35,637 nt of DNA from Clostridiales bacterium. GTDB taxonomy: Bacteria; Bacillota; Clostridia; Caldicoprobacterales; DTU083. The first letter of the stretch is position 1. Every line of letters starts with the position of its first letter. Under the pieces are notes generated by a model. It did no database searches. It was not told the origin of the DNA and was given only the letters and a program-made list of their open reading frames with translations. The translations under genes and the position numbers were made by a program. Of the stretch, positions 19,519-28,736 are shown in pieces. Location of the stretch: the NCBI GenBank assembly GCA_012837325.1, contig DURK01000010.1, positions 1 to 35,637 of the forward strand, in the 5' to 3' direction.

Positions 19519-20184
19519 GTGGGCCAAAAAGTAAATCCCCATGGACTCAGAGTTGGAATTATTAAGGATTGGGATGCCAAGTGGTATGCATCGAAAAAAG
19601 ACTTCGCAGACATGCTGGTTGAAGATGTCAAGCTGCGCGAGATGCTGAAGGAAAAGCTCTTCCACGCAGGCATTTCCAAAATTGAGATTGAAAGAGCGGC
19701 AAACCGCATTAAAGTCAATATTTATACCGCAAAGCCCGGTATTGTAATCGGTAAGGGCGGAACCGGCGCGGACAGCCTGAAAAAGACGATTGAACAGTTT
19801 ACAAAAAAGGCAACAATTCTGAACATCGTAGACATCAAGTCTCCCGATACAGATGCACAGCTGGTGGCAGAGAACATTGCAGCACAGCTGGAGCGCAGGA
19901 TCTCCTTCCGCAGAGCGATGAAGCAGGCAATGCAGCGTACCATGAGAGCCGGCGCAAAGGGAATCAAGACCATGGTTTCGGGACGTCTTGGCGGAGCAGA
20001 CATTGCCAGAAGTGAAGGCTACCATGAAGGCACCATCCCGCTCCAAACCCTCAGAGCCGATATCGACTACGGCTTTGCAGAAGCCAATACCACCTTTGGT
20101 AAGCTTGGCGTAAAGGTCTGGATCTATAAAGGAGAAGTCCTTCCCCAGGCAAAGAAAAGACCGGTTGCGGAGGGAGGTAAATAA
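19519..20184 (+). CDS. rpsC: 30S ribosomal protein S3 (uS3)
   Basis: S3 forms part of the mRNA entry site and helicase activity of the 30S. The 221-residue product begins [13 protein letters not shown], carries a KH domain with the IGKGG loop near residues 77-81, and has the C-terminal S3 domain with [18 protein letters not shown] and [16 protein letters not shown]. Start is GTG at 19519 behind AAGGAGGG. The rplP start follows the stop by one base. Confidence 0.98.
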   Translation: MGQKVNPHGLRVGIIKDWDAKWYASKKDFADMLVEDVKLREMLKEKLFHAGISKIEIERAANRIKVNIYTAKPGIVIGKGGTGADSLKKTIEQFTKKATILNIVDIKSPDTDAQLVAENIAAQLERRISFRRAMKQAMQRTMRAGAKGIKTMVSGRLGGADIARSEGYHEGTIPLQTLRADIDYGFAEANTTFGKLGVKVWIYKGEVLPQAKKRPVAEGGK

Positions 20185-20185
20185 T

Positions 20186-20620
20186 ATGTTGATGCCGAAA
20201 AGAGTAAAACGCCGCAGGGTGCACCGGGGCAGAATGACCGGTAAAGCCACTCGCGGAAACAAGGTTACCTACGGTCAATTCGGACTGCAGGCGCTGGATC
20301 CCGGTTGGATCACCAGCAACCAGATTGAAGCCGCCCGTGTTGCTATGACTCGTTATATCAAAAGAGGCGGAAATGTATGGGTTAAGATTTTCCCCGACAA
20401 GCCGGTAACCGAGAAGCCCGCTGAAACCCGTATGGGAAGCGGAAAGGGCTCCCCCGAGTACTGGGTAGCTGTTGTAAAGCCCGGCAGAATTCTCTTCGAG
20501 CTGGCCGGCGTGTCAGAAGAAACTGCCAGAGAAGCATTTCGACTGGCAGCGCACAAGCTTCCGGTGAAAACCAAGTTTGTGACTAGAGAAGAATTGGGTG
20601 GTGAAGGTAGTGAAGGCTAA
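20186..20620 (+). CDS. rplP: 50S ribosomal protein L16 (uL16)
   Basis: L16 binds near the A-site tRNA and joins late in assembly. The 144-residue product shows [51 protein letters not shown] and [19 protein letters not shown]. The frame extends back into rpsC, but the ATG at 20186 is directly behind GGAGGTAA and gives the family N-terminus. Its 3' end overlaps the rpmC start by 11 nt. Confidence 0.98.
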   Translation: MLMPKRVKRRRVHRGRMTGKATRGNKVTYGQFGLQALDPGWITSNQIEAARVAMTRYIKRGGNVWVKIFPDKPVTEKPAETRMGSGKGSPEYWVAVVKPGRILFELAGVSEETAREAFRLAAHKLPVKTKFVTREELGGEGSEG

Positions 20621-20813
20621 TCGATTCAGAGAAATGTCCCAGGATGAGCTCAATCAGAATCTGGCCGAGTTCAAAAGTGAGTTGTTCAACCTTCGGTTCC
20701 AGTTAGCCACTGGCCAATTGGAGAATCCCATGCGGATTCGTGAAGTCAAAAAGGATATTGCCAGAGTGAAGACCATTCTTCGGGAAAGAGAGCTGAAAGC
20801 CCTGGAGGCTTGA
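20610..20813 (+). CDS. rpmC: 50S ribosomal protein L29 (uL29)
   Basis: L29 is a two-helix protein at the tunnel exit next to L23. The GTG at 20610 was chosen among three in-frame GTG codons (20598, 20601, 20610) because it gives the usual [10 protein letters not shown] start and 67 residues; GGGTGG at 20596-20602 then serves as a weak ribosome binding site. The body [20 protein letters not shown] is characteristic. The overlap with rplP points to coupled translation. Confidence 0.95.
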   Translation: MKANRFREMSQDELNQNLAEFKSELFNLRFQLATGQLENPMRIREVKKDIARVKTILRERELKALEA

Positions 20814-20833
20814 TGGAAAAGGAGGAATAATGC

Positions 20834-21097
20834 GTGGCTGACGAAACAAGAGGCAATCGTAAGGTTCGTATCGGCAGAGTGGTAAGCAACAAGATGGATA
20901 AGACCATAGTGGTTGCCATTGAAACCAGAATAAAACACAAGCTGTATGGTAAGATCATGAAGCGCACCACCAAGCTGAAAGCCCATGATGAGAATAATGA
21001 ATGCCAGATTGGCGATCGCGTAAAGGTTATGGAAACCAGGCCTTTGAGCCGCGAAAAACGCTGGCGTTTGGTGGAGATCATAGAGAAAGCACAGTAA
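20834..21097 (+). CDS. rpsQ: 30S ribosomal protein S17 (uS17)
   Basis: S17 is an early-binding 30S protein of the OB fold. The 87-residue product contains [20 protein letters not shown], the [16 protein letters not shown] segment and [16 protein letters not shown], all typical. Start is GTG at 20834 with AAGGAGG upstream; the ATG at 20830 is out of frame. It is followed after 33 nt by rplN. Confidence 0.98.
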   Translation: MADETRGNRKVRIGRVVSNKMDKTIVVAIETRIKHKLYGKIMKRTTKLKAHDENNECQIGDRVKVMETRPLSREKRWRLVEIIEKAQ

Positions 21098-21130
21098 GAG
21101 ATTCGCCATACATCGAAAGGAGGGTACAAG

Positions 21131-21499
21131 ATGATCCAAAAAGAAAGCCGGCTGAGAGTGGCTGACAATACAGGAGCCAAGGAAATTATGTGCATTCAGG
21201 TATTGGGCGGCTCCGGCAGAAGGTATGGCAACATCGGTGATGTAATTGTTGCATCTGTAAAAAGTGCAACGCCCGGCGGTGTTGTGAAAAAAGGCGAAGT
21301 AGTCAAGGCAGTCATTGTCCGCACCAGCAAGGGCATTCGCAGACCGGATGGTTCACTGATCAAGTTTGACGACAATGCTGCGGTTATTATAAACGATCAA
21401 AAACAACCCAGGGGTACCCGTATCTTTGGCCCCATTGCCAGAGAGCTGAGGGAAAAGGATTATATGAAGATTATTTCTCTGGCCCCGGAAGTACTATAA
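21131..21499 (+). CDS. rplN: 50S ribosomal protein L14 (uL14)
   Basis: L14 lies at the subunit interface and is the target of the RsfS silencing factor in other bacteria. The 122-residue product starts [20 protein letters not shown] and includes [30 protein letters not shown] and the end [24 protein letters not shown] precedes the ATG. Length and sequence are fully standard. Confidence 0.98.
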   Translation: MIQKESRLRVADNTGAKEIMCIQVLGGSGRRYGNIGDVIVASVKSATPGGVVKKGEVVKAVIVRTSKGIRRPDGSLIKFDDNAAVIINDQKQPRGTRIFGPIARELREKDYMKIISLAPEVL

Positions 21500-21514
21500 G
21501 AGGAGGTGGTTGCT

Positions 21515-21850
21515 GTGGTGAACGTACCAAGAAAAATGCATGTTAAAAAAGGAGATACCGTAGAAATCATCTCCGGAAAAGACAAGTCCAAACGAGGCAA
21601 AGTACTTGCTGCATTTCCCAAAGAGGGAAAGGTCATCGTAGAAGGAATCAACCTCCTGACCAAGCACCAAAAGCCCAGAGGTGCCGGCCAGCAGGGCGGC
21701 ATCATAAAAGTGGAAGGATCCATCTATTCCTCCAAGGTTATGCTTGTATGCAAGAAATGCAACAAACCTACCCGGGTAGGGCGGCAGGTTTTAGAGGATG
21801 GAACCAAGGTCAGAGTTTGCAAGGTTTGCAATGAAGTCATCAATGATTGA
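21515..21850 (+). CDS. rplX: 50S ribosomal protein L24 (uL24)
   Basis: L24 is an assembly initiator of the large subunit near the exit tunnel. The KOW motif KKGDTVEIISGKDKSKRGKV lies at the N-terminus, followed by KHQKPRGAGQQGGI. Two adjacent GTG codons (21515 and 21518) can serve as start; 21515 was chosen for spacing to AGGAGG at 21501-21506, giving 111 residues. The C-terminal part has two CxxC pairs (VCKKCNKP and VCKVCNEV), which may bind zinc, as in many Clostridia. Confidence 0.95.
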   Translation: MVNVPRKMHVKKGDTVEIISGKDKSKRGKVLAAFPKEGKVIVEGINLLTKHQKPRGAGQQGGIIKVEGSIYSSKVMLVCKKCNKPTRVGRQVLEDGTKVRVCKVCNEVIND

Positions 21851-21877
21851 GATCTTCTCTGAAGGGAGGTATAAGAT

Positions 21878-22423
21878 TTGGCTCGTTTAAAAGATTTTTA
21901 TATGAATGAAGCAGTATCCGCTATGATGGATAAGTTCAAATACAAAAGCATCATGGAGGTACCCAGGCTGGAGAAAGTCGTGGTAAACATGGGCGTGGGT
22001 GATGCCAAGGAAAACCCCAAGTTTCTCGAATCGGCAGTTGAAGATCTGGCCACCATTACCGGACAAAAGCCAATTGTTACAAAGGCCAGAAAGTCCGTTG
22101 CTGCCTTTAAGCTGAGAGAAGGAATGAACGTTGGAGCGAAGGTAACCCTTCGAGGCGACAGGATGTATGAATTCCTGGATCGGCTGCTCAATGTTGCTCT
22201 TCCCCGTGTTCGAGACTTCAGAGGGGTATCCGATAAGTCCTTTGATGGAAGAGGAAACTATGCACTGGGAATCAAGGAACAGCTGATATTCCCTGAAATC
22301 AATTATGACAAGATTGACAAGGTAAGAGGAATGGATATCATCATTGTCACAACTGCAAGAACCGATGAAGAGGCCAGGGAATTGCTGCGCATTTTAGGAA
22401 TGCCCTTTGCTGCCCGAGTCTAA
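21878..22423 (+). CDS. rplE: 50S ribosomal protein L5 (uL5)
   Basis: L5 binds 5S rRNA and contacts P-site tRNA and the 30S head. The 181-residue product shows [53 protein letters not shown] and [17 protein letters not shown]. Translation starts at TTG 21878 behind GAAGGGAGGT; the product then begins MARLKDFY, as in relatives. It lies between rplX and rpsN. Confidence 0.97.
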   Translation: MARLKDFYMNEAVSAMMDKFKYKSIMEVPRLEKVVVNMGVGDAKENPKFLESAVEDLATITGQKPIVTKARKSVAAFKLREGMNVGAKVTLRGDRMYEFLDRLLNVALPRVRDFRGVSDKSFDGRGNYALGIKEQLIFPEINYDKIDKVRGMDIIIVTTARTDEEARELLRILGMPFAARV

Positions 22424-22454
22424 CCGGTTCAGAGAAGAAGGAGGGAATTGATAA

Positions 22455-22640
22455 GTGGCAAAAAAATCGATGAGGATTAAGCAACAGCGTGCCCCCAAGT
22501 ATTCAACCCGTGCCTATACAAGATGCAGATTGTGCGGACGTCCACACTCTGTACTGAGGAAGTTCGGAATCTGCCGAATCTGCTTCAGAGAATTGGCTTA
22601 TAAGGGACAGATACCCGGTGTCAGGAAGGCAAGCTGGTAG
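22455..22640 (+). CDS. rpsN: 30S ribosomal protein S14, zinc-binding type (uS14)
   Basis: This is the short C+ form of S14, 61 residues, in the 30S head. The zinc ligands are Cys24, Cys27, Cys40 and Cys43 (RCRLCGRP and GICRICFRE), and the end [17 protein letters not shown] is typical for the short type. GTG at 22455 follows AAGGAGGG. Bacteria with this form often keep a longer zinc-free copy elsewhere under Zur control; none is seen in the window. Confidence 0.98.
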   Translation: MAKKSMRIKQQRAPKYSTRAYTRCRLCGRPHSVLRKFGICRICFRELAYKGQIPGVRKASW

Positions 22641-22669
22641 TCAGTCGAGACTGGAAGGAGGTAGAATAT

Positions 22670-23068
22670 ATGGTTATGACAGATCCCATCGCGGATATGT
22701 TAACCCGCATAAGAAATGCACTGGTAGAAAAGCATGAACAGATAAAGGTACCGGCCTCCAATATCAAGAAGGCCATTGCAGATATATTGACCGAAGAAGG
22801 TTTTATTAAGGGATATACCGTAATCGATGATGGCCATCAGGGTGTATTGAAGATTACTTTGAAGTATGCTCCCAACAAAGAACGTGTTATTACCGGCCTG
22901 AAGAGAATCAGCAAGCCCGGTCTGAGGGTGTATGCCCGTAAGGACGAAGTGCCGAAGGTTCTTGGCGGACTGGGGATTGCTATCATATCCACCTCAAGAG
23001 GTGTTATGACAGACAAGCAGGCCCGGAAGCTGGGTGTAGGCGGAGAAGTTCTTTGCTATATCTGGTAG
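22670..23068 (+). CDS. rpsH: 30S ribosomal protein S8 (uS8)
   Basis: S8 binds the central domain of 16S rRNA and in E. coli also represses the spc operon. The 132-residue product begins [17 protein letters not shown] and ends with [20 protein letters not shown] and CYIW, as expected. The ATG at 22670 is favoured over 22676 by its distance of about 8 nt from AAGGAGG. No obvious S8-type operator was noticed around rplX-rplE. Confidence 0.98.
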   Translation: MVMTDPIADMLTRIRNALVEKHEQIKVPASNIKKAIADILTEEGFIKGYTVIDDGHQGVLKITLKYAPNKERVITGLKRISKPGLRVYARKDEVPKVLGGLGIAIISTSRGVMTDKQARKLGVGGEVLCYIW

Positions 23069-23118
23069 ACAATAGATATGCAGATTGAAAACAGCACAAT
23101 GGAAGGCGGTGTAATGAT

Positions 23119-23658
23119 ATGTCGCGAATTGGCAAACTTCCTGTGCAGCTGCCCGGCGGGGTCACCATTTCGGTCAACGACGACAACGTGGTTGACGTGA
23201 AAGGACCAAAGGGCCAACTGTCACAGAAGATTCATAAGGATATACGCGTTGTAGTGGAAGGCAATACCGTTCTTTTGGAGCGGCCTTCTGAAAGCAAGCC
23301 TCATAAATCTCTTCACGGCCTGAGCCGTTCACTTGTGAACAACATGGTGGAAGGGGTAACCAAGGGCTTTGAAAAAACCCTGGAGATCAACGGTGTAGGA
23401 TACAGAGCACAGAAACAGGGCAACAAGCTGGTTCTAACCGTAGGCTACTCTCATCCTGTGGAGATTTCCGAGGAGGACGGAGTGGAATTTGAGGTTCCGG
23501 CTCCCAACAAGATCATTGTCAAGGGAATTGACAAGCAAAAGGTTGGAGCCATGGCTGCAAAGATCCGAGGCACAAGAGAGCCTGAGCCGTACAAGGGCAA
23601 GGGAATCAAGTATGATTATGAAAAAATCCTCCGCAAGGAAGGAAAGACTGGTAATTAA
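23119..23658 (+). CDS. rplF: 50S ribosomal protein L6 (uL6)
   Basis: L6 binds near the sarcin-ricin loop and the factor site. The 179-residue product has the two repeated domains, beginning [15 protein letters not shown] and ending with the diagnostic [17 protein letters not shown]. The ribosome binding site AAGGCGGTG is imperfect compared with its neighbours. It follows rpsH by 50 nt. Confidence 0.98.
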   Translation: MSRIGKLPVQLPGGVTISVNDDNVVDVKGPKGQLSQKIHKDIRVVVEGNTVLLERPSESKPHKSLHGLSRSLVNNMVEGVTKGFEKTLEINGVGYRAQKQGNKLVLTVGYSHPVEISEEDGVEFEVPAPNKIIVKGIDKQKVGAMAAKIRGTREPEPYKGKGIKYDYEKILRKEGKTGN

Positions 23659-23680
23659 TAAGGGAAGGAGTGTAGCTTAG

Positions 23681-24049
23681 GTGATCACAAAGAAAGACAA
23701 AAACGTCTCCAGAAAGGCCAGACATGCCAGAGTCAGGAAGAAAGTATCCGGAACAATGGAAAGGCCCCGTTTATGTGTATATAGAAGCTTGAACCATATT
23801 TATGTTCAGATTATCAACGACGAGAACGGAACAACCTTAGTAGCTGCTTCTACCCTTGATCCAGATGTAAAGGGTCAGATTGCTGACAAGACCAAAAAGG
23901 AAGCTGCCAAAATCGTAGGTGAAGCTGCAGCAAAGAAGGCCTTGGAAAAGGGTATTAAGCAGGTAGTGTTTGACCGCAGCGGTTACATCTACCACGGACG
24001 CATATTGGAAGTTGCAGCCGGTGCGCGTGCGGCCGGGCTGGAATTTTAA
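23681..24049 (+). CDS. rplR: 50S ribosomal protein L18 (uL18)
   Basis: L18 binds 5S rRNA together with L5 in the central protuberance. The 122-residue product has [35 protein letters not shown] and the end [20 protein letters not shown]. Start is GTG at 23681 behind GGAAGGAGTG. rpsE begins 13 nt after its stop. Confidence 0.98.
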   Translation: MITKKDKNVSRKARHARVRKKVSGTMERPRLCVYRSLNHIYVQIINDENGTTLVAASTLDPDVKGQIADKTKKEAAKIVGEAAAKKALEKGIKQVVFDRSGYIYHGRILEVAAGARAAGLEF

Positions 24050-24062
24050 AGGAGGGAAACAG

Positions 24063-24563
24063 ATGGACCGTATAGATGCCAGTACATTGGATCTGAAGGA
24101 AAGAGTGGTAAGCATCAACCGTGTCGCCAAGGTGGTCAAGGGTGGTCGTAATTTCCGCTTCAACACAGTCGTTGTGGTAGGGGATGAAAACGGACACGTC
24201 GGCGTTGGCGTCGGCAAGGCTGCCGAAATACCGGAAGCCATTCGAAAAGGTGTCGAGGACGCCAAAAAGCATTTAATCAAGGTACCGATTGTAAATACCA
24301 CCATTCCTCATGAGATACAGGGTGAGTTTGGATCAGGCAGTGTACTCATGATTCCTGCCAAGGAAGGTACAGGTGTTATTGCAGGCGGACCTGTGCGTGC
24401 GGTATTGGAATTGGCCGGAGTTCGTGACATAAGGACCAAGTCTCTGGGCTCCAACAATCCCAGAAATATGATCAATGCCACAATCAACGGGCTTTCCAGC
24501 CTCAAAACTGTAGAAGACGTTGCCAGATTGAGGGGCAAAACCGTCGAAGAGATTTCAGGTTAG
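24063..24563 (+). CDS. rpsE: 30S ribosomal protein S5 (uS5)
   Basis: S5 helps keep decoding fidelity and lies near the mRNA entry. The 166-residue product includes [19 protein letters not shown], the [17 protein letters not shown] loop linked in other bacteria to spectinomycin response, and the C-terminal [19 protein letters not shown]. The frame is open far upstream inside rplR, but the ATG at 24063 follows AAAGGAGGG and gives the normal length. Confidence 0.98.
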   Translation: MDRIDASTLDLKERVVSINRVAKVVKGGRNFRFNTVVVVGDENGHVGVGVGKAAEIPEAIRKGVEDAKKHLIKVPIVNTTIPHEIQGEFGSGSVLMIPAKEGTGVIAGGPVRAVLELAGVRDIRTKSLGSNNPRNMINATINGLSSLKTVEDVARLRGKTVEEISG

Positions 24564-24573
24564 GAGGGTTATA

Positions 24574-24759
24574 ATGGCAAAGCTGAAAATTACCCAAACC
24601 AGGAGCACCATCGGCTGTCTGAAGAATCAGATTGCGACCATGGAGGCCCTTGGTTTAAGAAAAATCCGATCTGTAAAGATACATGATGACAATGCTGTTA
24701 TCAGAGGTATGATAGACAAAGTGAAGCATCTTGTTTCTGTAGAAGAAATCGAAGGATAA
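24574..24759 (+). CDS. rpmD: 50S ribosomal protein L30 (uL30)
   Basis: L30 is a small protein of the large subunit. The 61-residue product matches the bacterial short type: [37 protein letters not shown] and an acidic C-terminus. TAGGAGGG overlaps the end of rpsE and serves the ATG at 24574. Confidence 0.97.
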   Translation: MAKLKITQTRSTIGCLKNQIATMEALGLRKIRSVKIHDDNAVIRGMIDKVKHLVSVEEIEG

Positions 24760-24774
24760 AGGAGGTGCAGCCCT

Positions 24775-25215
24775 ATGAAACTACATGATTTGAAGCCGGC
24801 GGAAGGTTCGGTAAAAACTCCTTTAAGAAAAGGCCGGGGTACCGGTTCCGGGCTTGGGAAAACCGCAGGCCGCGGACACAAGGGTCAGAAGGCCAGAAGC
24901 GGCGGCGGTGTCAGGCCGGGATTCGAAGGCGGACAAATGCCTCTTTCCAGGCGATTGCCGAAAAGGGGTTTCACAAATATATTTGCCAAGGTATATTCTC
25001 TGGTCAATGTAAGTGATTTGGAAGTATTTGAAGATGGTACCGTTGTTACGCCGGAACTGTTAAAGAATACCGGTCTGGTAAGAAAGTTAAACGACGGAAT
25101 CAAGGTATTGGGTGACGGAAACCTCACCAAAAAGCTGACCGTACAGGCTCATAAGTTCAGTCAATCAGCAAAGGAAAAGATTGAGGCCTCAGGCGGAAAG
25201 GCAGAGGTGATTTAA
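24775..25215 (+). CDS. rplO: 50S ribosomal protein L15 (uL15)
   Basis: L15 stabilises the large subunit by a long basic N-terminal arm. The 146-residue product begins [12 protein letters not shown], followed by the Gly/Arg-rich [20 protein letters not shown] and [17 protein letters not shown], and ends with the small globular domain. AAAGGAGGTG precedes the ATG. The secY start lies one base after its stop. Confidence 0.98.
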   Translation: MKLHDLKPAEGSVKTPLRKGRGTGSGLGKTAGRGHKGQKARSGGGVRPGFEGGQMPLSRRLPKRGFTNIFAKVYSLVNVSDLEVFEDGTVVTPELLKNTGLVRKLNDGIKVLGDGNLTKKLTVQAHKFSQSAKEKIEASGGKAEVI

Positions 25216-25216
25216 A

Positions 25217-26485
25217 ATGTTGGAAACCCTTAAGAATGCCTGGAAGATAGAGGACCTGAGAAAGAAGATAGTCTTTACACTGATCATGCTGTTTATTTAC
25301 CGCGTAGGCACCTATGTACCGGTACCTGGTGTAGACAGCTCCTTTATCAAGGATATTATCGATCAAGGCGGCTTACTGGGATTCTTTAATATCATTTCAG
25401 GCGGCGCCTTTGGCAATTTCACCATTTTTGCCATGTCCATCACCCCCTATATCAACGCCTCCATTATTATGCAGCTGTTGACGGTGGCCATTCCAAAGCT
25501 GGAGCGGCTGGCCAAGGAAGGGGAAGAGGGCAGGAAGAAGATTGCTCAGTATACAAGGTATTTCACCGTTGTTTTGGCTTTTGTCCAGGCATTTGGTATT
25601 ACCTATGGTCTGGCAAGAGGCGCAGGAGCTCTGCTCAAAAACAACATATGGACCTATCTGGTGGTATCTTTGACCTTGACTGCAGGTACTGCATTCTTAA
25701 TGTGGTTGGGCGAACAAATTACCGAAAGAGGAATTGGAAACGGAATCTCGCTGATTATCTTCACCAGTATTATTTCGCGAGCACCGGTTGCAGTGGTCAA
25801 TCTATTCACGCTGATTCGTGCCGGACAGATGAGCCTGCTGCTGCTTCCCGTTCTAGCTGTATTTATGATCGCTCTGATCGCCGGTGTCATCTTTATCGAC
25901 CTGGGTCAGAGAAGGATTCCGGTGCAATACTCCAAAAGAGTAGTTGGAAGAAAGATGTATGGCGGACAAAGCACCCACATTCCCATGAAGGTGAATTCCT
26001 CCGGTGTGCTGCCGGTTATCTTTGCTGTTTCCATATTGGCTGTACCACAGACCATTGCACAGTTTATGACCCCCGGCAGCGGATTTGTTGCCTGGGTTGA
26101 CAAATGGTTCAGTCAGGACAGCGGACTGTATGCTGCGATTTATGCACTATTGATTATATTCTTCACTTATTTCTATACCCAGATCACCTTCAACCCCGTT
26201 GAGATTTCCAACAATCTCAAGCAGTATGGTGGTTTTGTGCAGGGAATTCGTCCAGGCAGGCCGACAGCTGAATACCTGATGCGGATTTCCAATCGGCTGA
26301 CCCTGGTAGGGGCCTTGTTCCTGGCTTTGGTGGCGATTATCCCCATTGCAGTGACCGCCATTACCAAGGTGCCTATGTCCTTTGGCGGAACGGCTGTTTT
26401 GATCGTAGTCGGCGTTGCCCTGGAAACCTCCAAGCAATTGGAGTCCCAGATGCTGATGCGTCACTACAAGGGCTTCTTGAAGTAA
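25217..26485 (+). CDS. secY: Preprotein translocase channel subunit SecY
   Basis: SecY is the pore of the Sec translocon in the cytoplasmic membrane, partner of SecE. The 422-residue product has the usual ten hydrophobic segments. Landmarks are FIYRVGTYVPVPGVD, ISGGAFGNFTIFAMSITPYI, WLGEQITERGIGNGISL and the cytoplasmic RRIPVQYSKRVVGRKMYGG loop. GAGGTG within the rplO end is its ribosome binding site, so it is translationally coupled. In most relatives adk follows; here map starts after only 9 nt. Confidence 0.98.
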   Translation: MLETLKNAWKIEDLRKKIVFTLIMLFIYRVGTYVPVPGVDSSFIKDIIDQGGLLGFFNIISGGAFGNFTIFAMSITPYINASIIMQLLTVAIPKLERLAKEGEEGRKKIAQYTRYFTVVLAFVQAFGITYGLARGAGALLKNNIWTYLVVSLTLTAGTAFLMWLGEQITERGIGNGISLIIFTSIISRAPVAVVNLFTLIRAGQMSLLLLPVLAVFMIALIAGVIFIDLGQRRIPVQYSKRVVGRKMYGGQSTHIPMKVNSSGVLPVIFAVSILAVPQTIAQFMTPGSGFVAWVDKWFSQDSGLYAAIYALLIIFFTYFYTQITFNPVEISNNLKQYGGFVQGIRPGRPTAEYLMRISNRLTLVGALFLALVAIIPIAVTAITKVPMSFGGTAVLIVVGVALETSKQLESQMLMRHYKGFLK

Positions 26486-26494
26486 GGAAGAGCT

Positions 26495-27265
26495 ATGATT
26501 GTTTTGAAATCAAAAAAAGAACTGGAAATAATGCGGGAGGCTGGCTTAATTACCGCTGGTGCCCTGCGTGTGGTGCAAGAACAGATACGGCCGGGAGTCA
26601 CCACAGCTTACTTGAACAGGCTGGCTGAGGAATACATTTTAAGCCGCAGCGCCACGCCTGCCTTCAAGGGCTATAATGGTTTCCCCGCCAGTATTTGTGC
26701 CTCCGTGAATGCCCAGGTGGTGCACGGGTTTCCCAATGATATCGAGCTGCAGGAAGGCGATATTGTCAGCATTGATATCGGCGCCTTTTACAATGGATAT
26801 TGCGCGGATGCAGCCAGAACATTTCCCGTTGGAAATATAAGCGATGAAGCCGCTGCTTTAATTGAAGCAGCAAAGAATTCGTTTTTTGAAGGCTTGAAAT
26901 ACGCTCGTTTGGGATATCGTCTCTCCGATCTGTCCCATGCGATTCAGAGCTATGTGGAGGCCAGGGGTTTTTCGGTAGTGAAATCCTTTGTAGGCCATGG
27001 CATCGGGCAGAAAATGCATGAAGACCCGCAGGTGCCCAATTTCGGACCGCCGGGTATGGGGCCGCGTCTGCGCCCCGGAATGACCCTGGCGATCGAACCC
27101 ATGGTAAATCAGGGGACGGACGAGGTGGATATTCAGGCGGACGGCTGGACAGTGTTGACCCGCGACCGCAAGTTATCTGCCCATTATGAAAACACAATTG
27201 CCATAACGGATGGGGATCCCCTCATACTTACTTTGGAAGGGCAGGGATACCATGACGTCAGATGA
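26495..27265 (+). CDS. map: Type I methionine aminopeptidase
   Basis: The enzyme removes the initiator Met from nascent proteins at the tunnel exit. The 256-residue product has all five metal ligands of the pita-bread fold: Asp94 (SIDIGAF), Asp105 (CADAARTF), His168 (VGHGIG), Glu201 (AIEPM) and Glu232 (HYENT), plus the conserved His77 in VVHGFP. A short spacing after secY and an AAGGAAGAG ribosome binding site place it in the same transcript. Its last 14 nt overlap the start of the KOW gene. Confidence 0.98.
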   Translation: MIVLKSKKELEIMREAGLITAGALRVVQEQIRPGVTTAYLNRLAEEYILSRSATPAFKGYNGFPASICASVNAQVVHGFPNDIELQEGDIVSIDIGAFYNGYCADAARTFPVGNISDEAAALIEAAKNSFFEGLKYARLGYRLSDLSHAIQSYVEARGFSVVKSFVGHGIGQKMHEDPQVPNFGPPGMGPRLRPGMTLAIEPMVNQGTDEVDIQADGWTVLTRDRKLSAHYENTIAITDGDPLILTLEGQGYHDVR

Positions 27266-27530
27266 ATTTGAGGTTGGCAGAGTGGTGCTGGCGAAGGCCG
27301 GCAGAGACAAGGGAAAGGACTTTATCATCATCCAGCGGCTGGACGATGAGTATGTACTCATCGCGGATGGTGCAGGCCGGACTATTGACAAACCAAAGAA
27401 GAAGAAGGTAAGACATCTTAAGCCCAGACCCGCACTGGATCAGGAGCTGAAGCAAAGGCTGGAGACCGGGGCACGGGTGCTGGATGCGGATATCAGAAAA
27501 AGCTTGAAATCGTTGGGATATGAGAATTAA
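27252..27530 (+). CDS. Small KOW-domain protein, bacterial L14e/L6e/L27e-like
   Basis: A 92-residue basic protein whose N-terminus EFEVGRVVLAKAGRDKGK is a KOW motif, followed by DGAGRTIDKPKKKKVRHLKP. This pattern is that of the bacterial relatives of eukaryotic and archaeal ribosomal protein L14e, found in many Firmicutes between map and infA and annotated as KOW-domain RNA-binding protein. Its role in bacteria is not known to me; RNA or ribosome binding is inferred from the fold and the operon. ATG at 27252 was chosen because it lies inside the map end after GGGATA and starts shortly before the motif; the frame is open to 27210. Confidence 0.88.
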   Translation: MTSDEFEVGRVVLAKAGRDKGKDFIIIQRLDDEYVLIADGAGRTIDKPKKKKVRHLKPRPALDQELKQRLETGARVLDADIRKSLKSLGYEN

Positions 27531-27545
27531 GGAGGGTGGTATTTC

Positions 27546-27767
27546 TTGGCTAAGGACGATGTAATTGAAGTAGAGGGCACAGTCGTCGAGGCATTGCCCA
27601 ATGCCATGTTTCAGGTAGAGCTGGAAAATGGACACCAGATACTGGCCCATATTTCAGGGAAGCTCAGAATGAATTTTATTCGGATTCTGCCGGGAGACAA
27701 GGTCACGGTAGAATTGTCGCCCTATGATTTAACCCGCGGCCGGATTACCTGGCGCGGAAAAGGATAA
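27546..27767 (+). CDS. infA: Translation initiation factor IF-1
   Basis: IF-1 blocks the A site of the 30S during initiation. The 73-residue OB-fold protein has [38 protein letters not shown] and the end [13 protein letters not shown], close to the family consensus. Start is TTG at 27546 behind AAGGAGGGT. It is followed 15 nt later by rpmJ. Confidence 0.98.
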   Translation: MAKDDVIEVEGTVVEALPNAMFQVELENGHQILAHISGKLRMNFIRILPGDKVTVELSPYDLTRGRITWRGKG

Positions 27768-27782
27768 GGAGGGTTGGATAAG

Positions 27783-27896
27783 ATGAAAGTAAGACCATCG
27801 GTAAAGCCTATATGCGAAAAATGCCAGATTATCAAAAGAAAAGGCAGAGTTATGGTCATCTGCGAAAACCCCAAGCACAAGCAAAAACAGGGTTAA
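27783..27896 (+). CDS. rpmJ: 50S ribosomal protein L36 (bL36), zinc-binding type
   Basis: This 37-residue protein starts [15 protein letters not shown] and ends KHKQKQG. The zinc ligands of the C+ type are present: Cys11, Cys14, Cys27 and His32. L36 is the smallest protein of the large subunit. AAGGAGGG lies before the ATG at 27783, and the TAA at 27894-27896 closes the frame. Its place between infA and rpsM is the standard one. Confidence 0.97.
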   Translation: MKVRPSVKPICEKCQIIKRKGRVMVICENPKHKQKQG

Positions 27897-27937
27897 AAAC
27901 TGCTGAAATATGCAATAATTAACATGGAGGTGTAATG

Positions 27938-28309
27938 ATGGCACGTATTTCCGGTATAGACCTGCCCCGTGACAAAAGGGTGGAAATTGGTTTAACCTAT
28001 ATTTACGGTATCGGACGCAAAAAAGCAACAGAAATTATCAATGCCACGGGCGTCAATCCTGACACCCGGGTAAAGGATTTAACCGAATCCGAAATTTCCA
28101 AGCTGAGAGAATATATTGACAAGAACGTAAAGGTCGAAGGCGACCTGCGAAGAGAGGTATCCCTGAATATCAAACGCCTGGTGGAAATCGGCTGCTACAG
28201 GGGGATCCGCCATCGAAGAGGTCTGCCTGTAAGAGGGCAGAGCACCAAGCAGAATGCCAGGACCCGAAAAGGGCCCAAGCGGACTGTCGGTGTGCGCAGA
28301 AAGAAATAA
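27938..28309 (+). CDS. rpsM: 30S ribosomal protein S13 (uS13)
   Basis: S13 lies in the 30S head and contacts P-site tRNA and bridge B1. The 123-residue product begins [20 protein letters not shown] and ends with the basic tail [19 protein letters not shown]. Two adjacent ATG codons (27935 and 27938) exist; 27938 fits TGGAGGTG better and gives the family N-terminus. It opens the alpha part, 41 nt after rpmJ; no S4-type pseudoknot was recognised in this short gap. Confidence 0.97.
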   Translation: MARISGIDLPRDKRVEIGLTYIYGIGRKKATEIINATGVNPDTRVKDLTESEISKLREYIDKNVKVEGDLRREVSLNIKRLVEIGCYRGIRHRRGLPVRGQSTKQNARTRKGPKRTVGVRRKK

Positions 28310-28321
28310 GGAGGTTCATGA

Positions 28322-28717
28322 ATGGCAAAGCAAACAGCACGCAGAACACGGAAACGCCGTGAGAAAAAGAATATTGAGCGCGGTGCCGCCCATATTCAAT
28401 CCACGTTTAACAATACCATCGTCACCATCACTGATACGGCCGGCAATGCATTGTCCTGGGCCAGTGCAGGCGGACTGGGCTTCCGAGGCTCCAAGAAGAG
28501 CACTCCCTTTGCTGCACAGACTGCAGCTGAGACCGCTGCCAAGGCAGCTATGGAGCATGGGCTGAAAACCGTCGAAGTGTATGTAAAAGGGCCGGGCTCA
28601 GGCAGGGAAGCTGCAATTCGCTCACTGCAGGCAGCCGGGCTGGAGGTCAGCATGATCAAGGATGTTACCCCCATTCCCCATAATGGATGCAGACCGCCCA
28701 AAAGAAGAAGAGTTTGA
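28322..28717 (+). CDS. rpsK: 30S ribosomal protein S11 (uS11)
   Basis: S11 forms part of the mRNA exit channel on the 30S platform. The 131-residue product has [40 protein letters not shown] and the end [14 protein letters not shown], all diagnostic. AAGGAGG is close to the ATG, 12 nt after the rpsM stop. Confidence 0.98.
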   Translation: MAKQTARRTRKRREKKNIERGAAHIQSTFNNTIVTITDTAGNALSWASAGGLGFRGSKKSTPFAAQTAAETAAKAAMEHGLKTVEVYVKGPGSGREAAIRSLQAAGLEVSMIKDVTPIPHNGCRPPKRRRV

Positions 28718-28736
28718 GAAAATGGAGGTGTGACGA

